Source: CAYRVF01 sp964427535 (GTDB taxonomy: Bacteria > Chloroflexota > Ktedonobacteria > Ktedonobacterales > JADMIN01). Taken from it: 29,144 nucleotides of DNA. Position 1 is the stretch's first letter; every line of letters begins with the position of its first letter. Below are positions 15,122 to 22,609 of this stretch, piece by piece. Both the position numbers and the translations under genes were made by a program. The stretch lies in NCBI GenBank assembly GCA_964427535.1, contig CAYRVF010000069.1, positions 1 through 29,144 of the forward strand, given 5' to 3'. The notes below the pieces were generated by a model. It saw nothing but the letters and a program-made list of their open reading frames with translations. It was not told the DNA's origin and ran no database searches.

Positions 15122-16741
15122 ATGCGAAGTAGCCTACTGGACACTATGAGAGAACTGTCACACGACCGCCACGCAAAGCCGATGAACGGGGTCGCCGGCG
15201 TCTCGCCAGATGGCCGCTCGAGCCTCGCACCCGCAGGGTGCATCGTCCTGCTCGTGCTGCTATCGGTCGTGGCACCATTCGTGTACCAGCCGCGCACGCC
15301 GCCAGCCGCGATAGCCACCATCGGCGTGGTGACGCTGGTCACGGCCATCGCCACACGGGCCATCCGCGCGCGGCCCGGCTTCGACTCGCCTGAGGCGCCC
15401 GATCCGCTCTACACGCTGTACCTCGCTGCGATTGTGCTGGTGGGGCCGCGGCCGGCCATCGTGCTCGCGCTCGGTGTGCCCGTGCTGGCCGAGCTACCGT
15501 CGCGGTCGCTCTCGTTTGGCAGTGTCAAACGCGTACTCTGGGACAGTGTTGCGGCCGGAGCCACGACCATCGTCGCCGCGATCGCGTTCGACCTGTTCGT
15601 GCGCGCCATCCCGAGTCATGTCCTACCTTTCCCTGGGCATCTCCTCGCCGCGATGGCCGCCACGCTGGTGCTGTGGCTCAGTATCTCACTCGAACGCACG
15701 CTGGCCGAACGGCCGCCACGGAGGTCGCTGCTGCGGTCCTGGGGGAGCAGCCTACTGCGGCCCGCGATGCGCTTCCAGGCGCTGCTGCTCGTCTTCGGAC
15801 CGCTGCTGCCGCTCGCCGAGGTGCTGGACGAAGGTGAGTTCCAGCTCGCCTGGGCGGTGATTCTCGTGCCACTCTATGCCGTGTACTATCTCGCGATCCT
15901 CACGACGCGTCTGCGCGACAAAACGGCCGAGCTGCAGCTCACCGTACAACTGCTCAGCATGGCGCGTCAGCGTGAAGCCGAGCTTACGGGCTACGCGGCG
16001 CTGATTACGCGGGCACAGGAGGAGGAGCGGCGTCGCCTCGCGCGTGACCTGCACGACGACACGGCGCAGGCGCTCGTCGCGCTCTCGCGCGGGCTCGACA
16101 GCCTCGCATCCCGGCTGGATGGCACCCCACTCGACGCCGCCGACGCGCGGTTCGTGCAGGAGCTGGGCGATCTGGCGAACCGTTCGGTGGAGAGCATCCG
16201 CCGGGCGTGCCGCGACCTCCGTCCCTCGGTGCTCGACGATCTGGGTCTGGCTCCCGCCCTGGCCTCGCTGGCCAGCGATGTGACACGGCGCGGGCTGCCT
16301 TGCGAGTTGCTCCAGTCTGGTGCGCCGGTCGCGCTCGTCCCCGAGGTAGAGGTCAGCGTCTATCGCATCGCGCAGGAAGCCCTCTCGAACGTGCGGCAGC
16401 ATGCGCGGGCGACCTCTGCGAGCCTGGAGCTGGTCTATCAGCCGACGCAGGTGCGGGTGTGTGTCCGCGACGACGGCATCGGGTTCGACTACGCCGCGAC
16501 CCTCGCCCGCGCGAGCGCCACACCGTACTCCGCCGCGCCAGAAAGGCTCTCCGGGCTCGGACTCCTCGGCATGCGCGAGCGGGCGGCGCTGATTGGTGCG
16601 ACCCTCAGCGTCGAGAGCGCTCCGGCGAGCGGCACACGCATCACACTCACCGTTCCGGTGGCGGTCGCCATGCTCGCTCCGGGCGCCGGCACTATCACCA
16701 GGCACCCTCCGTGTGGCATGCAAGGCACAGAACTTGCGTAG
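15122..16741 (+). CDS. NarL-class sensor histidine kinase (HisKA_3)
   Basis: 539 residues, with GGAG four bases before the ATG. The N-terminal half is a membrane sensor with several hydrophobic segments (about 38-56, 63-78, 98-122, 142-160, 173-190, 218-233 and 242-262); no recognisable PAS, GAF or HAMP domain is seen. A helical linker leads into the HisKA_3 domain, with EEERRRLARDLHDD carrying the phospho-acceptor His311. The HATPase domain shows the N box RIAQEALSNVRQHA (Asn423), the G1 box DDGIGFD (450-456) and the G2 box GLGLLGMRERA (478-488). It phosphorylates the response regulator encoded just upstream. The input signal is unknown; a multi-helix sensor with little outer sequence suggests a membrane-borne or small hydrophobic cue. 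The C-terminal tail of about 25 residues is not conserved. Confidence 0.94.
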   Translation: MRSSLLDTMRELSHDRHAKPMNGVAGVSPDGRSSLAPAGCIVLLVLLSVVAPFVYQPRTPPAAIATIGVVTLVTAIATRAIRARPGFDSPEAPDPLYTLYLAAIVLVGPRPAIVLALGVPVLAELPSRSLSFGSVKRVLWDSVAAGATTIVAAIAFDLFVRAIPSHVLPFPGHLLAAMAATLVLWLSISLERTLAERPPRRSLLRSWGSSLLRPAMRFQALLLVFGPLLPLAEVLDEGEFQLAWAVILVPLYAVYYLAILTTRLRDKTAELQLTVQLLSMARQREAELTGYAALITRAQEEERRRLARDLHDDTAQALVALSRGLDSLASRLDGTPLDAADARFVQELGDLANRSVESIRRACRDLRPSVLDDLGLAPALASLASDVTRRGLPCELLQSGAPVALVPEVEVSVYRIAQEALSNVRQHARATSASLELVYQPTQVRVCVRDDGIGFDYAATLARASATPYSAAPERLSGLGLLGMRERAALIGATLSVESAPASGTRITLTVPVAVAMLAPGAGTITRHPPCGMQGTELA

Positions 16742-16860
16742 TATCTTCCCGTGTAACAGTGTCGCCGGACCACGCTTGCCGTGCAAGGACGATGTGTGGC
16801 AGGCCCCCCACGACGACGTGGCGGTGAGATTGGTTCGGCACATGTAGGAGGAGATACACA

Positions 16861-17088
16861 ATGACCAACGACCGCATGGATGATGATCGCGACCTTGGCA
16901 CCCAGGGCACCGCTGACTCGCTTAAAGGCAACATCAAGGAAGCGACTGGGAAGGCGCAGGAGGGCCTTGGCAAGGTCACTGGCAACCGCGACATGGAGGC
17001 AGAGGGCAAGGACAAGCAGCTCGAAGGCAACGTGCAGCAGGGCATGGGCAAGGTCGAGCGGAAGACTGACGACATCCTCGACTCCTAA
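16861..17088 (+). CDS. CsbD-like stress protein
   Basis: 75 residues, highly charged, with AGGAGGAG upstream of the ATG. The CsbD pattern is seen twice: SLKGNIKEATGKAQEGLGKVTGN (about 20-42) and KDKQLEGNVQQGMGKVERKTDD (about 50-71). These short, hydrophilic, Gly/Lys/Glu-rich proteins are induced by general stress in many bacteria; their molecular function is unknown. It stands 119 bases after the histidine kinase and is followed by a strong terminator, so it is probably transcribed alone and abundantly. I could not define a promoter. Confidence 0.92.
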   Translation: MTNDRMDDDRDLGTQGTADSLKGNIKEATGKAQEGLGKVTGNRDMEAEGKDKQLEGNVQQGMGKVERKTDDILDS

Positions 17089-17113
17089 AGCCGCCGCTGA
17101 GAGCAATCTGATC

Positions 17114-17149
17114 GCTGGCGGCGAGAGCGCATGACGCGCTACCGCCAGC
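17114..17149. other. Nested hairpin downstream of csbD-like gene
   Basis: GCTGGCGG at 17114-17121 pairs with CCGCCAGC at 17142-17149, with an inner AGCGC / GCGCT pairing. It has no T tract and may stabilise the mRNA 3' end ahead of the terminator at 17199. Confidence 0.45.
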
Positions 17150-17198
17150 AGTGCGAACGGAATCCGCCAGTGAGCGGGTGTTCGTTCCCGTCTCTATT

Positions 17199-17239
17199 CC
17201 CCCATCTACCGAGCCGTGTCGGTAGATGGGGGTGTTTTA
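17199..17239 (+). terminator. Strong intrinsic terminator of csbD-like gene
   Basis: A perfect 14-base stem (CCCCCATCTACCGA with TCGGTAGATGGGGG), loop GCCGTG, followed by TGTTTTAT on the plus strand, 110 bases past the csbD-like stop. Confidence 0.9.
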
Positions 17240-17287
17240 TGCGCCTTCCCTTCGATGCCGAGCGAATCGGCGAACATAGAGAGTGCG

Positions 17288-17317
17288 TTGCGGATGGTCA
17301 GAGGCAAAAGATACACT
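17288..17317 (+). promoter_or_regulatory. Candidate promoter of SnoaL-like gene
   Basis: TTGCGG (17288-17293) and TACACT (17312-17317) are separated by 18 bases, 80 bases before the start and just after the csbD terminator. This fills the otherwise featureless part of the 308-base gap between the two genes. Confidence 0.4.
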
Positions 17318-17396
17318 GAGGAGCACTGGGTGCCCAAAGCGGTCTGTTGTGCGCGACTCCTTGCTCTGCGGTAAGACAGATTGGGGAGGAAGTTGT

Positions 17397-17849
17397 ATGG
17401 GAGCACAAGAAAACGCGGCAACCCTGAGGGCGATCAACGAAGCATTTAACAACCGCGACCCTGACGCGGCCGCCGCACGGTGCGCGCCAGACTTCGAGAA
17501 CCTCAATGTCCCCACCGGCGAGATCCTTCGTGGGCCGGATGGGCTGCGCCAGTTCTTCCAGCAGTGGTACACCGCGTTCCCCGATGGCAAAGTCAAGACG
17601 AAGATGGTGTATGCGGATGACACCGGCGGCGCCATCGAGTTTGTTGGCCGGGGGACGCAGACAGGACCGCTCAGCAGTCCCGCCGGGCCAATCCCTCCAA
17701 CGGGGCGTCCCACTGAGATTGCGTTCGTGTCGATGAACGAGATGCGCGACGGCAGGGTCGTGCGCTCACGCCTTTACTACGACGTGGCGAGCATGCTGCG
17801 ACAGCTCGGCCTGATGCCCGCACCTGCACAGATGCGCGCCGGCAGTTAG
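17397..17849 (+). CDS. SnoaL-like (NTF2-fold) ester cyclase family protein
   Basis: 150 residues from the ATG at 17397, with GGGAGG seven bases upstream; the open frame to 17283 includes the promoter region and is rejected. The NTF2-like/SnoaL pattern is clear: an N-terminal helix with LRAINEAFNNRDPDAAAARCAPDFENLN, then PDGLRQFFQQWYTAFPDGKV (about 47-66), a beta-rich core (GGAIEFVGRGTQTGPL) and IAFVSMNEMRDGRVVRSRLYYD near the end. SnoaL-type polyketide cyclases are the namesake, but most bacterial relatives of this length are uncharacterised proteins with a small-molecule pocket. There are no polyketide genes nearby, so that name should not be taken as function. A single-gene transcript is likely. 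Confidence 0.85.
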   Translation: MGAQENAATLRAINEAFNNRDPDAAAARCAPDFENLNVPTGEILRGPDGLRQFFQQWYTAFPDGKVKTKMVYADDTGGAIEFVGRGTQTGPLSSPAGPIPPTGRPTEIAFVSMNEMRDGRVVRSRLYYDVASMLRQLGLMPAPAQMRAGS

Positions 17850-18121
17850 CCGAAAGCCACGCCGTCCAACGCGCTCGCTTGAGCGCTGTCCCTCCACTCG
17901 GACGTTTCAGTTCGCGGAAGGGCAGACCAGAGCGTAGACGCTTCGCTTCGTGGCACCCAGCATGCTCGTGGCCCGCCCTTCCCGCCTCCGCCGATCTCGC
18001 GAGCCGAGCCATCCCTGGCGCACGAACGCGGCGTTCCTCTCCGGCGTATAGTTGTCTGTAGGCATCCCTTGGCGCGCGTCCACCAGGCCCCGCGCCCGCG
18101 TCGCTGGAAGGCTCCCCGTTC

Positions 18122-18775
18122 ATGCGTATCGTCTCGATCCAGGTTGGCCGCCCCCGGCAGGTGCTCTCGAAGGGCCGCACCGTCTCCACCGGCATCTACA
18201 AGTATCCGGTTGAACACCGCGTTTGGATGCGCCGCCTCAACATCGACGGCGATCAGCAGGCCGATCTCAGCGTACATGGTGGCACCGAAAAAGCCGTCTA
18301 CGTCTACCCCAGCGAGCACTATGCGTTCTGGCGCGCCGAGCTCCCTGAGATGGAGCTGCCCTACGGCATGTTCGGCGAGAACCTGACTGTCGAGGGGCTG
18401 CTCGAAGACGAGATCTTTATCGGCGACACGTTCCGCATCGGCGACGCCGAGGTCACCGTCACCCAGCCGCGCATGCCCTGCTATAAGCTGGGCATCAAAT
18501 TTGGCCGCGACGACATCCTCAAGCGCTTTCTGCGCAGCCGCCGCACGGGCTGGTACTTCTCCGTCGCGCGTGAAGGCGAGATCAGCCCCGGTGACGCTGT
18601 CGAACGGCTAAGTCGCGATCCACACGGCCTCTCCGTCACCGACGTCACCCGCCTCTACGCCGAGGACCGACACGACCCCGAGCTGCTGCGCCGCGCCATC
18701 GCCGTGCCCACGCTCCCCGCCGTCTGGCGCGACTACTTTCAGGAGCGCCTAGATAGGCAGCCTGACAGAACCTAA
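18122..18775 (+). CDS. MOSC domain protein (YiiM-like)
   Basis: 217 residues. The MOSC pattern is complete: TVSTGIYKYPV (20-30), VHGGTEKAVYVYPSEHY (51-67), YGMFGENLTVEGL (81-93), IFIGDTFRIGDAEVTVTQPR (98-117), and the conserved Cys120 in RMPCYKLGIKFG, the residue proposed to handle sulphur. The C-terminal SVTDVTRLYAEDRHDP and WRDYFQERL segments are typical of the YiiM subgroup. Such proteins are linked to molybdenum-cofactor sulphur chemistry or to reduction of N-hydroxylated compounds. The stop codon TAA sits at the edge of an interspersed repeat (ACCTAACCCC), and the last codons (QPDRT) may be altered by it. TATAGT at about 18045 may be a -10 box; no clear -35 was found. Confidence 0.92.
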   Translation: MRIVSIQVGRPRQVLSKGRTVSTGIYKYPVEHRVWMRRLNIDGDQQADLSVHGGTEKAVYVYPSEHYAFWRAELPEMELPYGMFGENLTVEGLLEDEIFIGDTFRIGDAEVTVTQPRMPCYKLGIKFGRDDILKRFLRSRRTGWYFSVAREGEISPGDAVERLSRDPHGLSVTDVTRLYAEDRHDPELLRRAIAVPTLPAVWRDYFQERLDRQPDRT

Positions 18776-18806
18776 CCCCTACCCCCTTCCCTCTGACAGA
18801 AGGGGC
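18767..18806. repeat. Palindromic GC-rich repeat overlapping MOSC gene end
   Basis: GAACCTAACCCCTACCCCCT followed by TCCCTCTGACAGAAGGGG. It matches 22049-22088 in arrangement, with CCTAACCCCC at the gene boundary. It provides the stop codon of the MOSC gene. Confidence 0.7.
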
Positions 18807-18861
18807 ACTGAGGTAGACGTGTGAAGCCAAGGGGGAAGAGCCTGGTTGCCTGTCAGCGTTT

Positions 18862-18885
18862 TAGGGATGAGGCATGCCTCGCCTG
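18862..18885. repeat. GAGGCATGCCTC-type repeat
   Basis: TAGGGATGAGGCATGCCTCG followed by CCTGC. It carries the same palindromic core as at 3445-3456, within the 437-base gap before the PEPCK gene. Confidence 0.65.
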
Positions 18886-18980
18886 CGCCCGCTCTACGAT
18901 AAGCGGCACGCTAGGCTCCCCCTGTGTAGGGAAGGTCATGTGACAAGCATCTTTGTCCGCAGCCCAAACCTGCTCAAACA

Positions 18981-19024
18981 GCGGCCCCTCCCTTCGAGGG
19001 GAGGGGAGTAGGGGGAGAGGTTCT
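18981..19024. repeat. Palindromic GC-rich repeat before the PEPCK gene
   Basis: CCCCTCCCTTCGAGGGGAGG then GGAGTAGGGGGAGAGGTTCT. It is a first-family hairpin module like 2384-2430. Together with the repeats at 18767 and 18862 and the promoter at 19063 it accounts for most of the gap between the MOSC and PEPCK genes. Confidence 0.75.
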
Positions 19025-19062
19025 CCCATAAAGCGGGAGAGGTCCGCCCCATCCGGCGAAAC

Positions 19063-19091
19063 TTGCGCGGCTTTACGCGGAATGGTAGGCT
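19063..19091 (+). promoter_or_regulatory. Candidate PEPCK promoter
   Basis: TTGCGC (19063-19068) and TAGGCT (19086-19091) are separated by 17 bases, about 120 bases before the chosen start. The -10 match is weak. Confidence 0.35.
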
Positions 19092-19212
19092 GAGAGAACA
19101 TGTGGAGACACCGGCACGGACCGCTGCCGGGGGCTGTCAACTCAAAATATCGCGTCGTGAGGCAACGGTGCCTGGCGCGCGTCTATTCAACGGCGAAGAG
19201 GAGAGTAGTCGA

Positions 19213-20988
19213 ATGCCAGGAAATCAGGCACTGGAGGCGTGGGTCGATGAATCGGCGAGGCTGACCCAGCCCGACCGCATCGTGTGGTGTGATGGATCTG
19301 AGCGGGAATACGCCGAACTCGTCGCTCAAATGCTGCGTGACGGACAGCTTCTCGAACTCGATCAGCAAGCATATCCGAACTCCTATCTTCATCGCAGCAA
19401 TCCCAATGACGTCGCGCGCACTGAGCAGTTGACATATATCTGCACGGAACGCGAAGAAGATGCGGGACCGAACAACAACTGGATGTCGCCCCGCGAGGCC
19501 AAGGAGCTGCTCGGCAAGCTCTTCGAGGGCTGCATGCGCGGCCGCACGATGTACGTCATCCCCTATCTCATGGGTCCCGCGGGTTCGCCACATGCCAAGG
19601 TGGGTGTGGAGATCACCGATAGCCCCTACGTCGTGCTGAACATGCGTATCATGACCCGCATGGGCACCATTGCGCTGGAGCAGATGGAGGAGAACGGCGG
19701 TCAGTTCATCCCCGGCCTGCACTCCATCGGCGACGTCAACCCGAAGCGCCGCTTCATCGTCCACTTCCCCGAAGAAAACCTGATCTGGAGCATCGGCTCG
19801 GGCTACGGCGGCAACGCGCTGCTCGGCAAGAAGTGCCTCTCGCTGCGCCTGGCAAGCTGGATGGGCTGGAAAGAGGGCTGGATGGCCGAGCACATGCTCA
19901 TCCTCGGCCTGCAGGACCCATCGGGCAACGTGACGTACATGGCGGGCGCGTTCCCGAGCGCGTGCGGCAAGACGAATCTCGCGATGCTCGTCTCCCCGCT
20001 GGAGGACCAGGGCTGGAAGGTCTTCACCGTCGGCGACGACATCGCCTGGCTGCGCATCGGCGAGGATGGGCGCCTCTGGGCGGTCAATCCCGAAGCGGGC
20101 TACTTCGGCGTCGTGCCAGGGACGAACACAGAGTCGAACCCCAACGCGATGGCCTCGCTCGAGAAGAACACGATCTTCACCAACGTCGCGCTGACACCCG
20201 ACCGGCAGCCCTGGTGGGAGGGCATCGATCCTCACCAGAAGACGCCGCCCGCCGGGACGATCGACTGGCTCGGCAACGAGTGGCGCCCTGGCACGAACGC
20301 GGCACACCCGAACTCCCGCTTCACCGCGCCCGCCTCGCAGAATCCGGGCATCTCGCCGCACTGGGAGGACCCACAGGGCGTGCCGATCTCAGCGTTCATC
20401 TTCGGCGGACGTCGCGCGCGTGTCGCGCCGCTGGTCTACCAGGCGTTCAACTGGCAGCACGGCGTCTTCGTCGGCGCGGGCATGGGCTCCGAGACGACCG
20501 CCGCGGCCACCGGCGCGGTCGGCATCACCCGCCGCGATCCGATGGCGATGCTGCCCTTCTGCGGCTACAACATGGGCGACTACTGGGGCCACTGGCTCGA
20601 AATGGGCAAGCGCGCGTCCAATCCGCCGATGATCTTCCACGTCAACTGGTTCCGCAAAGACTCGGACGGCAAATTCCTCTGGCCGGGCTTCGGCGACAAC
20701 ATCCGTGTGCTGATGTGGATGCACGACCGCATCCAGGGCAAGGCCGAGGCGCGTGAAACGCCCGTCGGCTACGTGCCCACCCCCGACGCGCTCAACCTGG
20801 ACGGCCTGAACCTCTCGTCCGAGACGGTGGAGGCGCTGCTAGACGTCGATCCGGCAGACTACGAGCGTGAGTGGGCCGAGCAGGGCGAGTTCTTCGAGCA
20901 GTTCGGCGACCACCTGCCCGCCGCCATCTCTGACGAGCACCGCGCCCTCAAGGAGCGGCTCGACCGCACAGCGGTACCACAGCTCTAG
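19213..20988 (+). CDS. pckG: Phosphoenolpyruvate carboxykinase (GTP)
   Basis: 591 residues from the ATG at 19213, chosen for GAGGAG nine bases upstream and because PEPCK-GTP proteins begin about here; the frame is open to 19063. It is clearly the GTP-type enzyme: HRSNPNDVARTEQLTYICTE, the substrate-site region YVIPYLMGPAGSPHAKVGVEITDSPYV (about 114-140), FPEENLIWSIGSGYGGNALLGKKC (about 185-208), the P-loop AGAFPSACGKTNLAML with the reactive Cys251, the metal-binding GDDIAWLR, PGTNTESNPNAM and FGGRRARVAPLV. It interconverts oxaloacetate and PEP plus CO2 with GTP, the first committed step of gluconeogenesis, in the cytoplasm. It stands alone with its own upstream region and terminator. Confidence 0.97.
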   Translation: MPGNQALEAWVDESARLTQPDRIVWCDGSEREYAELVAQMLRDGQLLELDQQAYPNSYLHRSNPNDVARTEQLTYICTEREEDAGPNNNWMSPREAKELLGKLFEGCMRGRTMYVIPYLMGPAGSPHAKVGVEITDSPYVVLNMRIMTRMGTIALEQMEENGGQFIPGLHSIGDVNPKRRFIVHFPEENLIWSIGSGYGGNALLGKKCLSLRLASWMGWKEGWMAEHMLILGLQDPSGNVTYMAGAFPSACGKTNLAMLVSPLEDQGWKVFTVGDDIAWLRIGEDGRLWAVNPEAGYFGVVPGTNTESNPNAMASLEKNTIFTNVALTPDRQPWWEGIDPHQKTPPAGTIDWLGNEWRPGTNAAHPNSRFTAPASQNPGISPHWEDPQGVPISAFIFGGRRARVAPLVYQAFNWQHGVFVGAGMGSETTAAATGAVGITRRDPMAMLPFCGYNMGDYWGHWLEMGKRASNPPMIFHVNWFRKDSDGKFLWPGFGDNIRVLMWMHDRIQGKAEARETPVGYVPTPDALNLDGLNLSSETVEALLDVDPADYEREWAEQGEFFEQFGDHLPAAISDEHRALKERLDRTAVPQL

Positions 20989-21007
20989 CGGCCACGGTGG
21001 CTGCTCC

Positions 21008-21045
21008 ACGGCCCTCGTTCCTCATCGCTGGGGAAAGAGGGCCGT
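21008..21045 (+). terminator. Intrinsic terminator of PEPCK gene
   Basis: ACGGCCCTC (21008-21016) pairs with GAGGGCCGT (21037-21045), followed by TTCGCGTCTTT. It begins 20 bases after the PEPCK stop. The T tract is interrupted. Confidence 0.65.
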
Positions 21046-21167
21046 TTCGCGTCTTTAAGCGAAATGACGGCGTGCGTCTGCCGCCCGGAGAGCCTACTCC
21101 TCTCCCCCGCACCACCACTGGCATCGTATACTGCCGTGCGGAAATGAAAAGTGCGGGGGGAGCGTGG

Positions 21168-22055
21168 ATGATGTGGTTCAGGCGGCGGCAGAGCACGACT
21201 GCCAGCGCGACAGATTCGACGGCGGTCGCCCAACTAGAGACGCGGCCAGATGAGATTGACGGCCCGCCGCGCTCCTTCGCTCTGCCCTACCTGCTGCCCA
21301 CCGATTTCCGTGAGATCGAGCGGCTGAACACGCAGCATGCCGTGCTGCGGAATGCGTTGGGCGCCGACTTCCTCGCGCCGGTCAGCGCTCCGACGAGCAT
21401 CCTCGACGTCGGCAGCGGAACGGATATCTGGGCGCGCTCGGTCGCGGCGCGCTATCCCTCGGCCGCGGTCGCCGCCTTCGACATCCGCCCCGCACGCGAC
21501 GCGGAGACGGCTCCTGAGAACTGTGTACATATCCAGGGCGACGTGCTCGACGGGCTGCCATTCGCCGATGGCGCATTCAATCTCACGCACGCACGCTTTC
21601 TCGCCAAGGCGATTCCCGCGCCCCGCTGGCCGGATGTCCTTGGCGAGATCGTGCGTGTGACAGCGCGCGGCGGCTGGATTGAGCTGGTTGAGGCGACGAT
21701 CCCGCGCGAGGGAGGTCCAGCGCTGGAGCAGCTCGTGCGCTGGGGTGCCGAGCTTGCCAGCCGCGCAGGAATCGACCTACGCACCGGCGAGCTGCTGAGC
21801 GAGAAGCTGCGCGCGGCGGGCATCGACCGTGTGACCGTGCGCGAGCTGGCGCTGCCCGTCGGCGGCCGGAAGAAGGCTGGCAAGCAGCTCCTCGCGAACG
21901 AGCTGGCGATGATCGAAGGCATGCGCGGACCTCTCCTCGCGCACGGCATCGCCCCAGCGGACGAGTACGACGCGACCGTCACGCGCGCCGCCCAGGAGCT
22001 ACGTCGCGGCTCGTGCGTCCAACCGTTCTCTATCGCGTATGGGCAGCGGACCTAA
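21168..22055 (+). CDS. Class I SAM-dependent methyltransferase (UbiE/type 11-like)
   Basis: 295 residues from the ATG at 21168 (MMWFRRRQ), with GGGGGAG six bases upstream; an ATG at 21144 is less well placed. The methyltransferase core is clear: FREIERLNTQHAVLRNALG, motif I ILDVGSGTDIWARSVAARYP, the acidic AAFDIRPA after beta-2, HIQGDVLDGLPFADGAFNLTHARF (motifs II-III) and a RVTARGGWIELVE strand of the post-I region. Proteins with this N-terminal LPTDFREIERLNTQHA block are common in Actinobacteria and Chloroflexota; their substrates are unknown. Its stop codon TAA lies in the CCTAACCCCC edge of an interspersed repeat. TATACT at 21127-21132 may be its -10 box without a good -35. Confidence 0.85.
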   Translation: MMWFRRRQSTTASATDSTAVAQLETRPDEIDGPPRSFALPYLLPTDFREIERLNTQHAVLRNALGADFLAPVSAPTSILDVGSGTDIWARSVAARYPSAAVAAFDIRPARDAETAPENCVHIQGDVLDGLPFADGAFNLTHARFLAKAIPAPRWPDVLGEIVRVTARGGWIELVEATIPREGGPALEQLVRWGAELASRAGIDLRTGELLSEKLRAAGIDRVTVRELALPVGGRKKAGKQLLANELAMIEGMRGPLLAHGIAPADEYDATVTRAAQELRRGSCVQPFSIAYGQRT

Positions 22056-22088
22056 CCCCCTGCCCCCTTCCCTCAAGGGAAGGGGTCG
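22049..22088. repeat. Palindromic GC-rich repeat overlapping methyltransferase end
   Basis: GACCTAACCCCCTGCCCCCT followed by TCCCTCAAGGGAAGGGGTC. The CCCTTCCCT / AGGGAAGGG hairpin is near-perfect. It provides the stop codon of the methyltransferase gene. Confidence 0.75.
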
Positions 22089-22151
22089 CTGTTGGGCGTT
22101 CGATGCCAGGGGCGGGCAGATGACATTGGCGCTTCGCAGGAGGAAATAGTG

Positions 22152-22376
22152 ATGGCGGTAGACACTTTTGATGCGCTGCTCGAACGGTCAGATGGCGTGG
22201 GAACCTGGACTTGCCCATTGCATCCAGTCAGCTCTCGAGCACGCCGGACGGCGCGAGCGGCTGAGGTTGCGGATTCTGAGTCGCGGGACGCTCAGCCTCG
22301 ACCAGAACAACCCTCTTCGATTGGCTCCTACCTTCGCCGCACGGCCCCTTCCATTGAGGGAAGGGGTAGAGGGTGA
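22152..22376 (+). pseudogene. Probable remnant of a DUF1905-like gene
   Basis: A strong ribosome site (AGGAGGAAATAGTG) precedes an ATG whose first 21 codons (ending DALLERSDGVGTWTC) resemble the N-terminus of DUF1905 proteins, small beta-barrels. After that the reading is arginine-rich and unlike protein, and it ends after 74 codons at a TGA inside the repeat at 22342-22385. The expected G-rich core of DUF1905 does not appear in any frame. I read this as a truncated gene with intact start signals. A genuine short ORF cannot be excluded. Confidence 0.4.
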
Positions 22377-22385
22377 GGTCCGCCC
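22342..22385. repeat. Palindromic GC-rich repeat before the pyr promoter
   Basis: CCCCTTCCATTGAGGGAAGG followed by GGTAGAGGGTGAGGTCCGCC. It is a first-family hairpin module, ending four bases before the pyr -35 box. Confidence 0.75.
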
Positions 22386-22388
22386 CCA

Positions 22389-22418
22389 TTGCGGCAATTC
22401 ATCGCGGCATGGTATACT
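22389..22418 (+). promoter_or_regulatory. Promoter of the pyr operon
   Basis: TTGCGG (22389-22394), an 18-base spacer and TATACT (22413-22418) with an extended TGG before the -10 box. Transcription would start near 22425, just before the PyrR-binding sequence. Confidence 0.65.
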
Positions 22419-22432
22419 GCCCGAAAGCGAAC

Positions 22433-22570
22433 CTTTAATGCCAGTCCAGAGAGGCTGGGAAGGGATGTGCCGGATGCTCGTGCGCGCCTACAAACTGAAG
22501 AACCGTGGCGGACGCCACTCCGAAGCCTTCACTCCATCCCGGTGAGATGGATGTGGAAGGCTCTTTTTTT
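22433..22570 (+). promoter_or_regulatory. PyrR-binding attenuator leader of the pyr operon
   Basis: The leader carries CTTTAATGCCAGTCCAGAG continuing AGGCTGGGAAGGG (22433-22463), which matches the PyrR binding loop consensus (TTTAA, then CCAGAGAGGCT, then AAGGG) known from Bacillus pyr attenuators. An intrinsic terminator follows about 60 bases later. In the known mechanism UMP/UTP-bound PyrR stabilises this anti-antiterminator hairpin, so that the terminator forms and transcription stops; PRPP opposes it. The hairpin GTGGCG / CGCCAC near 22505 may belong to the antiterminator. The next gene is pyrR itself, as expected for an autoregulated operon. Confidence 0.9.
22524..22570 (+). terminator. 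Terminator of the PyrR attenuator
   Basis: AGCCTTC pairs with GAAGGCT and TCCATC with GATGGA across a small internal loop, followed by CTTTTTTT (22563-22570). It lies 40 bases before the pyrR start and is the conditional terminator of the leader. Confidence 0.9.
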
Positions 22571-22609
22571 GCCCTCCGCACAGCTGGTGCAGGGGAGGAC
22601 GGAAGCTCA

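Noticed and set aside
17871..17886. Hairpin GCGCTC-GCTT-GAGCGC after the SnoaL-like gene as a terminator
   Set aside because: The stem is only six pairs and no T tract follows; it may be chance in GC-rich DNA.
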